This document shows positions 1-6,123 of a stretch of 8,752 bases of DNA, one piece after another. The stretch spans positions 1 through 8,752 of the forward strand of contig JAIRRL010000127.1 in NCBI GenBank assembly GCA_031255985.1, given 5' to 3'. Position 1 is the stretch's first letter, and each line of letters opens with the position of its first letter. The stretch is from Gracilibacteraceae bacterium. GTDB lineage: Bacteria; Bacillota; Desulfitobacteriia; Desulfitobacteriales; Syntrophobotulaceae. Below the pieces are notes generated by a model. That model was not told the DNA's origin. It saw nothing but the letters and a program-made list of their open reading frames with translations, and did no database searches. Made by a program: the position numbers and the translations under genes.

Positions 1-615
1 GGCGTCCGAGTGGTGGGCGTTCCCGGTACAATTGACAACGACATTCTCGGCACCGAACTGACCATCGGCTTTGACACGGCGGTCAATACCGTTATCGAGG
101 CGGTCAGCAAGCTGCGGGACACGGCTTCTTCCCATGAGCGCGCCTTCATCGTGGAAACGATGGGACGGAATTGCGGCGATATCGCCCTCAGAGCCGGTTT
201 GGGCATCGGGGCGGAAACGATCATCATTCCGGAGGCGCCCTACGATCTGAATGAAATAGGGCGGAAAATCCTGCGGGGTATCAGCAGGGGCAAGAATCAC
301 AGCATTATCATTGTGGCCGAGGGCGCGGGGGACGCGCAGGCAATCGCCGCCCGCCTGCATGAGATCGCCGGGGTGGAGTCCCGCGTGACTATACTCGGCC
401 ATGTGCAGCGCGGAGGCAGCCCTTCGGCCGCCGACGCGGTTTTAGCCACGCGGATGGGGGCCAAGGCGGTGGAAGCTCTGCTGAACGGCGAGTCGGAAGT
501 TATGGTGGCGGCCTGGCATAATGAAATAGTCCTGCGCCCCCTCAGCATGGCTTTCGCCCAGAGACCGCCTTTCAACGACGAAATCTACAAACTGGCGGAT
601 CAACTGGCCATATAG
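1..615 (+). CDS. pfkA: 6-phosphofructokinase, ATP-dependent type, C-terminal part (5' end outside window)
   Basis: This enzyme phosphorylates fructose 6-phosphate to fructose 1,6-bisphosphate, the committed step of glycolysis, in the cytosol. The frame is open from base 1, so the GTG at 10 is an internal Val and not a start. The 204 visible codons correspond to roughly residues 115-319 of the Bacillus enzyme; the missing part holds the ATP-binding GGDGS region. Visible motifs are PGTIDND (catalytic Asp), ETMGR (sugar-phosphate binding), IIIVAEG, and HVQRGGSP (His and Arg contacting fructose 6-phosphate). The Gly before TIDND, where pyrophosphate-dependent enzymes have Lys, supports use of ATP. 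GAETIIIPE and the SRGKNHS segment match the allosteric effector site of Bacillus PfkA, so effector control is plausible. The C-terminus aligns to the last residue of the family, so the gene is intact at this end. No clear terminator separates it from panB. Confidence 0.96.
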   Translation, partial: GVRVVGVPGTIDNDILGTELTIGFDTAVNTVIEAVSKLRDTASSHERAFIVETMGRNCGDIALRAGLGIGAETIIIPEAPYDLNEIGRKILRGISRGKNHSIIIVAEGAGDAQAIAARLHEIAGVESRVTILGHVQRGGSPSAADAVLATRMGAKAVEALLNGESEVMVAAWHNEIVLRPLSMAFAQRPPFNDEIYKLADQLAI

Positions 616-687
616 CCGGGCCGCCGTTTTTTCCGGGTTCAAATTCAGCGGATCCAAAAAACAATTATCCGAGAGGAGGAGTTTTTT

Positions 688-1536
688 ATGAAAAAAACAG
701 CGCCGGAACTGCGCCAAATGGCGGCGGACGGCGAGAAAATCACGATGATCACCGCTTATGATTACCCGTCCGCCAGGGCGGCGGCGGCGGCGGGAGTGGA
801 TACGATTTTGGTCGGGGATTCTCTGGGTATGGTCGTTCTGGGCTATGACTCCACTGTCCCCGTGACGATGGAGGATATGCTTCATCACTTGAAAGCGGCG
901 CGGCGCGGCGCGCCGCAGACCTTCATCATCTGCGATCTGCCTTTTATGAGCTGCGCGGAAAGCGGCGCGGCGTTGCGCAACAGCGCCAGGCTGATGAAGG
1001 AAGGGGGCGCGGACGCCGTGAAACTGGAGGGCGGGGAGGATTGGGCGCCCATAGTCCGCGCCCTGACCAAGGCCGGGGCGCCGGTTGTGGGCCATATCGG
1101 CCTTACCCCGCAAACCGCCGGTCAGCTGGGCGGCTTCAAGGTGCAGGGCCGGGATCTGGAAGGCGCCCGCCAATTACTCCGGGACGCTCTGGCGCTTGAG
1201 GAAGCGGGCGCGATCATGATCGTGCTGGAGGCGACGCCGGCTGAACTGGCGGCGACGATAACGGAAAAACTGCAAATTCCCACCATTGGCATCGGCGCCG
1301 GGCCGGATCCCGACGGGCAGGTGCTGGTGTATCACGACCTGCTGGGTATGTTCGACCGATTCACCCCCAAATTCGTTAAACAATACGCGCTTTTGGAGAA
1401 AGAAATCGTTGGCGCGGTTAAAGCGTATTGCCAAGAGGTTAAGGAGGGAGTATTCCCGGATAACGCGCATAGTTTCAGCATGCGGGAAGACGTGCTGAAA
1501 GATTTGCTGGAGACGGACGCTTTTCACGCCTCGTAA
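688..1536 (+). CDS. panB: 3-methyl-2-oxobutanoate hydroxymethyltransferase (ketopantoate hydroxymethyltransferase)
   Basis: PanB transfers a hydroxymethyl group from 5,10-methylenetetrahydrofolate to 2-oxoisovalerate, giving ketopantoate for pantothenate and coenzyme A. The 282-residue product has normal family length and a complete TIM barrel. Expected residues are present: metal-site Asp44 (in VGDSLGM), Asp83 (in CDLPFMS) and Glu114 (in KLEGG), Lys112, His136 (in GHIGLTPQ), and the probable general base Glu181 (in VLEATP). The late signature IGIGAGPD...GQVLVYHDLLGM is present at about 200-221. The ATG at 688 is preceded by AGGAGG at 674-679 with 8 bases of spacing, which fixes the start. 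panC and panD, its usual partners, are not in the window. The upstream neighbour is pfkA, 72 bases away. The last 13 bases overlap the end of the convergent ANTAR gene, so neither gene has room for an intergenic terminator there. Confidence 0.97.
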   Translation: MKKTAPELRQMAADGEKITMITAYDYPSARAAAAAGVDTILVGDSLGMVVLGYDSTVPVTMEDMLHHLKAARRGAPQTFIICDLPFMSCAESGAALRNSARLMKEGGADAVKLEGGEDWAPIVRALTKAGAPVVGHIGLTPQTAGQLGGFKVQGRDLEGARQLLRDALALEEAGAIMIVLEATPAELAATITEKLQIPTIGIGAGPDPDGQVLVYHDLLGMFDRFTPKFVKQYALLEKEIVGAVKAYCQEVKEGVFPDNAHSFSMREDVLKDLLETDAFHAS

Positions 1537-2093
1537 TTGCGCAATATGCTTTGGGCGATCTCCGTTTTGGCCGTCCGCATGTCCATCGCCTGTTTCTCAA
1601 TGTAACGGTGCGCCTGGGCTTCCGTCATGTTCAGATATTGGATCAGGGCGCATTTGGCCCGGTCAACCAGGCGCAGTTCTTCGATTTTGTGCCGCAGCTC
1701 TGAATTTTGCTTTTTCAGGCTGACAAGCCGCCGGCGGGAAGCGGCCATCAGCTTCAAAGACTGATAAAAAATCTGCCGGTTCAGCGGTTTGGCCAACACA
1801 AAAACGCCGTAATCCGCGAAACGGAGTTCCACTTCTTCGGCGATTTCACTTTTTACGATCAGGATTACCCCGGCGGAGGTGTTTTCCAGCGCGGTAAGAG
1901 CAAGTTCGTGCCCGAATTCGTCCGTGAGGGGCGTGTTGATAACCACGAGATCGTAGTCGTTCGTCCGCAAAAACCGGCGCGCTTCGCTGCCGGCGCGGGT
2001 AAAAGCGACTTGGCCGTATATCGTTTCTTTCAGCGTTTGCAGCAAAAAACCGCGCGGCTTTTCAGAGCCGCTGGCCACCAGCGCGTAGTCCAT
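1524..2093 (-). CDS. ANTAR-domain response regulator (AmiR/NasR type transcription antiterminator)
   Basis: This 189-residue protein has an N-terminal receiver-like domain (about 1-115), a helical coiled-coil linker (about 115-140) and a C-terminal ANTAR domain (about 135-187). ANTAR proteins bind paired RNA hairpins in leader transcripts and prevent termination, often in nitrogen metabolism genes. The ANTAR signature is clear: VDRAKCALI, then MTEAQAHRYIEKQAMD. The receiver is degenerate. The position expected to hold the phosphorylated Asp is Asn53 (in LVVINTPL) and the N-terminal acidic pair is absent, although Lys102 (in LAKPL) is kept. It is therefore unlikely to be controlled by phosphorylation. 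The frame is open further upstream to 2336, but that part lies inside the glutamine-synthetase-like gene. The ATG at 2093 has GAGGTGAG just upstream and lies 26 bases after that gene, so I chose it. ANTAR genes next to glnA are known in clostridia. No symbol is assigned because the target RNA is unknown. Confidence 0.9.
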   Translation of the reverse strand: MDYALVASGSEKPRGFLLQTLKETIYGQVAFTRAGSEARRFLRTNDYDLVVINTPLTDEFGHELALTALENTSAGVILIVKSEIAEEVELRFADYGVFVLAKPLNRQIFYQSLKLMAASRRRLVSLKKQNSELRHKIEELRLVDRAKCALIQYLNMTEAQAHRYIEKQAMDMRTAKTEIAQSILRNYEA

Positions 2094-2119
2094 CGCGGCT
2101 CTCACCTCTTTCGCCGTAT

Positions 2120-3424
2120 TCAGACAGCCGCAAAATAATTTTCCCGTTCGAAAACGTCTTTGTCCGCCGCCGCCAGATAAGCCCGCCACTCGGCTTTTTT
2201 GGCGGCAAGATAAGCGTCCGCCAGCACCGGCGGCAGGCAGTCGCGCCAGAAGCGGCCGTTTTCCGCCAGCGTCAGCGCTTCGCCTAAGGTGGCCGGCAGC
2301 ACTGACGGCGGCGGCGCCTGTTCCTTCCCGCCGCAAGGCAACGGCGGCGGCAGGGGCAGTTTTTCCTCCAATCCTTCCAGTCCCGCCCGGAGCAGAAGGG
2401 TGAACCCCAGATAAGGATTGCTGGCCGGGTCGGGGGAACGGATTTCCACGCGGGCGAACTCGTCCGCCGCCGCCGGAACCCTGGCGAGCTGCAAACGGCT
2501 TTCCCGCCCCCAGCCCATGTATTCCAGCCCCGCGCCTGTGCCGAAGCGGCGATAAGAATTGGTAAGCGGATTCAGAGCCGCCGTTATTTCCGCCGCCCGC
2601 CGCAGAATACCGGCGACGAAATGGCGCGCTTCCCCGGCGTCTTGCCTGACGCCGCCGCTGAAGATATTGCGCCCGTTTTTGGTCAGAGAAATATTAACGC
2701 GCAGACCGCTGCCGTTCGCGCCCGGAAGAGGTTGGGGCATGAAGGAGGCGAAAAGACCGCTGCCGGCGGCGATGCTTTTAACCACGTTGCGGAAGCTCAC
2801 CAACTGGTCCGCCGCCGTTAAAGCCTCGCCGGGGCGAAAAGAGATCACATTCTGCCCCGGCCCCCGCGCATGATGAGAGTTTTCCGCCTGAATTCCCATT
2901 TCCTCCAGAGTGAGGCAAATATCGCGCCGCGCGTTTTCCCCCCGGTCAAGGGGAGACACGTCAAAATAGCCGGCCTGATCCTGCGGTTTTTGGGTCGGGT
3001 TCCCGTCCGCGTCCAGTTCAAAGAGGTAAAATTCACATTTGGGTCCGATCAGGCAGTGGTAGCCCTTCTCCTGCAGCCGCTCCGCCGCCCGCCGCAGCAA
3101 AGCGCGGCCGTCGCCGGCGAATTCGCGGCCGTCCCAGTGCCGGATATGGCAGTACAGGCGGATCACACGCCCCTGGCTCGGCCGCCAGGGCAGTATGGTC
3201 AGAGTATCCAAATCCGGGTGCAGATACAGATCCCCGGCCGCTGGCGGAAAACCGCTGATCTGGGCCGGGTCAAAAGGCACGCCGTTTTCAATCACCTGCG
3301 GCAGCACCGCCGTCATCACGGAAATGTTCTTCAGGGCGCCAAAAATATCGCAGAAAGCCAGGCGCACAAATTTCACGTCCTGCTCCTGGGCGAACCGGTA
3401 AACATCCCGCAAAGTCAACGCCAT
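2120..3424 (-). CDS. Glutamine synthetase type I homologue with degenerate active site (probable pseudoenzyme)
   Basis: The 434-residue product aligns along the whole length of type I glutamine synthetase (GlnA): beta-grasp N-terminal domain (about 15-98), catalytic domain (about 105-434) and a family-like C-terminus. Retained residues include Asp26 (FCDIFG), Glu131, Tyr153, Glu181, the NGSG loop (237-240), Arg325, Glu327 and Arg329 (RVEIRS). Four metal-ligand positions are changed: GPEPEF is GPKCEF (Lys129), SHHE is SHHA (Ala186), GQHE/GQNE is GQNV (Val193), and GSGMH is GSGLR (Arg242). The flap glutamate (PGYEAP in Bacillus) is also missing from 295-302. The FDGSS-type latch is FDPAQI, and the segment at 357-377 is proline-rich and shortened. 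Normal glutamine synthesis is therefore unlikely; a structural or nucleotide-sensing role is my inference. The start at 3424 has AGAGGTGG six bases upstream. It lies 30 bases after dapL and 26 before the ANTAR gene. A true GlnA would be expected elsewhere in the genome. Confidence 0.9.
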   Translation of the reverse strand: MALTLRDVYRFAQEQDVKFVRLAFCDIFGALKNISVMTAVLPQVIENGVPFDPAQISGFPPAAGDLYLHPDLDTLTILPWRPSQGRVIRLYCHIRHWDGREFAGDGRALLRRAAERLQEKGYHCLIGPKCEFYLFELDADGNPTQKPQDQAGYFDVSPLDRGENARRDICLTLEEMGIQAENSHHARGPGQNVISFRPGEALTAADQLVSFRNVVKSIAAGSGLFASFMPQPLPGANGSGLRVNISLTKNGRNIFSGGVRQDAGEARHFVAGILRRAAEITAALNPLTNSYRRFGTGAGLEYMGWGRESRLQLARVPAAADEFARVEIRSPDPASNPYLGFTLLLRAGLEGLEEKLPLPPPLPCGGKEQAPPPSVLPATLGEALTLAENGRFWRDCLPPVLADAYLAAKKAEWRAYLAAADKDVFERENYFAAV

Positions 3425-3454
3425 TTTTTACCACCTCTTGCCCAAATACTCTCT

Positions 3455-4630
3455 CTAAAAGGTCACAGAGCCGAGACTGTCCTCCATTCGCCGCAGCGCT
3501 TCCCGCAGCAGTTCCGTGTCTATGGTCAGCGTAATGCGGATATAGCCTTCGCCGGCCGCGCCGTAGCCGTTGCCCGGCGTCACGACCACGCCGGCTTTTT
3601 CCAGCACGAATTCAGCGAAAGATTCGGAAGTGAAGCCTTTGGGCACAGGCGCCCATACATAAACGGCCGCCTTGGGCTTTTCCAGCCGCCAGCCCATGCC
3701 GTTCAAAGCTTCGACGACAATATCACGCCGCTCCTGATAAACGGCGCACATGCGGGCGATATTATCCTGAGGGCCGAGCAGCGCCTCGATCCCCGCCGCC
3801 TGCACAGCTTGAAAAGCGCCGGAATCTATATTTGACTTCACGGTTCCCAGGGCGCGGATCACGTCATGTCGGCCCGCCGCCCAAGCGATGCGCCAGCCGG
3901 TCATGTTGTAGGCTTTGGAAAGCGAGTTGAACTCGATCCCCGCCTCCTTCCCCCCCGGCATTTCCAGAAAACTGACCGGCTTGTAGCCGTCAAACCCTAT
4001 CTCCGAATAAGCGGCGTCATGGCAGATGATTATATCGTTGGCCTGGGCGAAGGCGATCGCTTTCCGGAAAAACGCCCCATCGGCCACAGCCGATGTCGGA
4101 TTATTGGGATAATTCAGAAAAAGCAGCTTTGCCCTTTTGACTACGGCGGCGGGAATATCTTCGAATACAGGCAAAAACCCGTTTTCCGCCAGCAGAGGCA
4201 TTTTGTACGACTCGCCGCCGGCCAGCATACAGCCGATCTCATAGACCGGATAGCCGGGATCAGGCACGAGAGCCACGTCGCCGGGATTGATATAGCAAAA
4301 TGAGATATGGGCGATCCCTTCCTTGGACCCGATCAAGGTCAGCACTTCTGTTTGCGGGTCGAGTTCGACGCCGCCGCGGCGGCGGTGCCATTCCGCCACT
4401 GCCTGCCGGAAACTGAGCATACCGGCGTAAGACGGATATTGATGATGGGCCGGGTTATGCACTTCCGCCGCCATCTTGTCAACGATGTTTTTCGGCGTGG
4501 GCAAATCCGGGTCGCCGATGCCAAGGCTGATAACGTCGATTCCTTTGGCTTTCGCCGCCGCGATTTTGCCGTCGATGCGCGCAAAAAGATAGGGCGGTAA
4601 ATTTTTGATCCTCTCCGCCAGTTCCGTCAT
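3455..4630 (-). CDS. dapL: LL-diaminopimelate aminotransferase
   Basis: DapL converts tetrahydrodipicolinate plus glutamate directly to LL-diaminopimelate and 2-oxoglutarate, bypassing the succinylase or acetylase steps of lysine and peptidoglycan precursor synthesis. The 391-residue product is a fold-type I, PLP-dependent class I aminotransferase of normal length. Visible elements are IGDPDLPTP (38-46), YPNNPT (174-179), Asp205 and Tyr208 of the cofactor site, the Schiff-base Lys239 in NSLSKAYNMTGWR, and the carboxylate-binding Arg365 (YIRITL). The segment KSNIDSGAFQAVQ (265-277) is characteristic of DapL rather than aspartate or alanine aminotransferases. Its position directly after dapF, the next enzyme in the pathway, supports the call. 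The ATG at 4630 follows an AGGGAGGT ribosome site in the 23-base gap after dapF. The reaction consumes glutamate, which links it to the nitrogen-related genes downstream. A general class I aminotransferase is a less likely alternative. Confidence 0.92.
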   Translation of the reverse strand: MTELAERIKNLPPYLFARIDGKIAAAKAKGIDVISLGIGDPDLPTPKNIVDKMAAEVHNPAHHQYPSYAGMLSFRQAVAEWHRRRGGVELDPQTEVLTLIGSKEGIAHISFCYINPGDVALVPDPGYPVYEIGCMLAGGESYKMPLLAENGFLPVFEDIPAAVVKRAKLLFLNYPNNPTSAVADGAFFRKAIAFAQANDIIICHDAAYSEIGFDGYKPVSFLEMPGGKEAGIEFNSLSKAYNMTGWRIAWAAGRHDVIRALGTVKSNIDSGAFQAVQAAGIEALLGPQDNIARMCAVYQERRDIVVEALNGMGWRLEKPKAAVYVWAPVPKGFTSESFAEFVLEKAGVVVTPGNGYGAAGEGYIRITLTIDTELLREALRRMEDSLGSVTF

Positions 4631-4653
4631 GTAAGTTCAACCTCCCTGTTTGT

Positions 4654-5487
4654 TTACTGCAAAGTTTCTCCCCGAAAAGCGTAAGCCGCCGGGCCGCTCA
4701 TCAGCAAGGGGCCGGAATCCTGCCAGTTCACGCGCAAGGCGCCGCCGGGCAGAAGAACGAGCGCCTCCCGTTCCAGCCTCCCTTCGAGTACGCCCGCCAC
4801 CACGGCGGCGCAGGCGCCCGTGCCGCAAGCCTGCGTGGCCCCGGCCCCCCTTTCCCACACCCGCAGAATGATTTCCCGCCGGTTCACGACTTGCGCGAAT
4901 TCGACATTGGTACGGGCGGGAAAAAGCGGATGGCGTTCCAGGGCGGGGCCGACCTCCGTCAGCCGGATTTCCTCTATTGCGGGCGTGAAAATCACGCAAT
5001 GCGGGTTGCCGATTGAAACAGCGGTAAAAATAAAACTATGTCCGTCCATCTCGATTTTTTCCTGCACGGCCGTTTCCTGCCGCGCCAGCGCCGGGATCCA
5101 ATCCGGGCGCAGAAGCGGGATGCCCATATTGACGCGGATTTCGCGGCCGGAACCGCCGTCCGCCGACAGCCAGACGTTTTTTATCCCGGCTTCCGTTTGA
5201 ATCGTGAACGCTTCGCTTGTAACATAGCCGGCGTCGTAGACGTATTTTGCGAGACAGCGGACGCCGTTGCCGCACATTTCCGCCTCGGAGCCGTCGGCGT
5301 TGAAAACGCGCATCCGGGCCTCCGCGTCTTGCGCGGGCAACAAAAGCAACAGTCCGTCGCCGCCGATTCCCCGGCGGCGGTCGCACAGCTTCCGCGCCGC
5401 TTCCGCGTAGTCCAGCCCAGTCTGGGCCTTGAACTCGTCCGCCAAAATGAAATCGTTGCCGAGACCGTGCATCTTGACGAAATTCAT
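4654..5487 (-). CDS. dapF: Diaminopimelate epimerase
   Basis: DapF interconverts LL- and meso-diaminopimelate without a cofactor, using two cysteines as acid and base. Meso-diaminopimelate feeds both peptidoglycan cross-links and lysine. The 277-residue protein has the two pseudo-symmetric halves of the family. Both catalytic cysteines are present: Cys72 in EMCGNGVRC and Cys221 in ACGTGACAA. Substrate-binding residues are also visible: Asn11 (HGLGNDF), Asn64 (FNADGS), Asn161 (GNPHC), Asn194 (RTNVEF) and the ERGAG segment at 213-217. The start ATG at 5487 overlaps the stop of the preceding gene as ATGA and has GGAGGAGG inside that gene's end, indicating translational coupling. dapL follows 23 bases downstream, so the two enzymes acting in sequence on LL-diaminopimelate are made from one transcript. 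Confidence 0.97.
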   Translation of the reverse strand: MNFVKMHGLGNDFILADEFKAQTGLDYAEAARKLCDRRRGIGGDGLLLLLPAQDAEARMRVFNADGSEAEMCGNGVRCLAKYVYDAGYVTSEAFTIQTEAGIKNVWLSADGGSGREIRVNMGIPLLRPDWIPALARQETAVQEKIEMDGHSFIFTAVSIGNPHCVIFTPAIEEIRLTEVGPALERHPLFPARTNVEFAQVVNRREIILRVWERGAGATQACGTGACAAVVAGVLEGRLEREALVLLPGGALRVNWQDSGPLLMSGPAAYAFRGETLQ

Positions 5488-5981
5488 TCTTCCTCCTCCG
5501 CCGGGGCGCCGTTCCAGCCGCTGCCGCTGCCGCCGCCTTCCCCGTTATTGAGCGCGGCGTTGAGCAGGCGCATAAACTCCAGAGTGCTGCGAAACGGCCG
5601 CTGTTTTTTCCGCTCTGTCCAGCTTAACGTCCCCTGCCATTCCCCCCTTTGCCGGAACCGCACCTGAAAGATAAAAGTGGCCTGCTCGCCTTTTTCCGCC
5701 TCAAACAGGACTTCACTCCAATATTTTTTGGGGGCCGGCGCCACATTCCGAGCCGGCGTCTCCTTGTTTTCCTCGCGGAAAGAACGGTAATCAAGGAATT
5801 TCTGCGGGAAGGAAATCGTGTCCAAAAACTCGCCCATTTTGTCCAGAAATTCTTTCATCGTTTGAAAGTAAACCGGCTTTTCGAGATATAAATTATAAAA
5901 CCTGCCGGATATATCCGCGGGCGACGCGCCGTCCACGCAAAGCAGAGTTTTTGTTATCATTCCCGGAATGGCGCCGCTCAT
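5484..5981 (-). CDS. Conserved protein of unknown function, first gene of the dapF-dapL run
   Basis: I cannot assign a function. The 165-residue protein has no signal peptide or membrane segment and looks soluble. Two parts resemble small uncharacterised Bacillota proteins I recognise by pattern: an N-terminal segment (about 26-68) with FYNLYLEKPVYF, an amphipathic helix, then FPQKFLDYRSF; and a C-terminal segment (101-144) with RQRGEWQGTLSW, an ERKK basic patch and FRSTLEFMRLL. Between them lies a polar linker (70-88). The tail after residue 145 is a low-complexity Gly/Ser stretch ending in five acidic residues, much of which coincides with the purine-rich ribosome site of dapF. I chose the ATG at 5981, 11 bases after AAGGAG; a TTG two codons earlier (5987) is a possible alternative start with 5-base spacing. 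The 4-base overlap with dapF implies coupled translation. It may have nothing to do with lysine synthesis. Confidence 0.8.
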   Translation of the reverse strand: MSGAIPGMITKTLLCVDGASPADISGRFYNLYLEKPVYFQTMKEFLDKMGEFLDTISFPQKFLDYRSFREENKETPARNVAPAPKKYWSEVLFEAEKGEQATFIFQVRFRQRGEWQGTLSWTERKKQRPFRSTLEFMRLLNAALNNGEGGGSGSGWNGAPAEEEE

Positions 5982-5999
5982 AGGCAAAATCGCTCCTTT

Positions 6000-6010
6000 C
6001 GCACAGTGCG
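6000..6010. repeat. Perfect 11-base palindrome in the minus-strand leader (possible operator)
   Basis: CGCAC-A-GTGCG is a perfect inverted repeat around a central A. It lies between the candidate start of transcription (near 6032) and the ribosome site of the 5484-5981 gene, where a bound repressor could block elongation. A second short repeat, GCCCG/CGGGC with a 5-base loop, lies at 6015-6029. The length and symmetry fit an operator half-site pair, but no regulator is identified and GC-rich DNA yields such repeats by chance. Confidence 0.3.
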
Positions 6011-6038
6011 TACAGCCCGTCCGCCGGGCGTCCGCCTA

Positions 6039-6047
6039 ACTATACCA
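6039..6047 (-). promoter_or_regulatory. Candidate extended -10 promoter for the five-gene minus-strand run
   Basis: Read on the minus strand this is TGG-TATAGT, an extended -10 element (TGN plus a 5-of-6 match to TATAAT). No good -35 box lies at the usual distance, only a poor TCGCAA 17 bases upstream behind an A-rich and T-rich stretch, which suits an extended -10 type. Transcription would start near 6032 and give a leader of about 50 bases before the ATG at 5981. This is prediction from consensus only. Confidence 0.5.
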
Positions 6048-6123
6048 CAAAATTTCATTTTTTGCGAGACGCTTGGGGCCCATTTCCAACAAAATTCCCG
6101 CCCCGGCGGCCGCTTGATAAAAC

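Noticed and set aside
595..687. Intrinsic terminator or promoter between pfkA and panB
   Set aside because: The T-run at 627-632 is not preceded by a stable hairpin. The best stem (CGGAT/ATCCG at 649-671) has five pairs and a 13-base loop, and no convincing -35/-10 pair is present.
778..798. Short GCG repeat in panB
   Set aside because: It encodes a run of alanines in a normal PanB helix and is expected codon bias in GC-rich DNA.
442..1173. 243-residue minus-strand open frame across pfkA and panB
   Set aside because: It is antisense to two certain genes, is Arg/Gln/His-rich as expected of a shadow frame in GC-rich DNA, and resembles no family.
2094..2336. Longer ANTAR reading frame with an 81-residue N-terminal extension
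   Set aside because: The extra part lies wholly inside the glutamine-synthetase-like gene in another frame and is low-complexity Arg/Gly/Ala. The internal ATG at 2093 has a good ribosome site and begins a recognisable receiver fold.
2870..3835. 321-residue plus-strand open frame opposite the synthetase homologue and dapL
   Set aside because: It covers two genes with strong family motifs on the other strand and has shadow-like composition with no recognisable domain.
5038..5667. 209-residue plus-strand open frame opposite dapF
   Set aside because: It is antisense to dapF and the upstream gene, has no plausible ribosome site I can see, and looks like no known protein.
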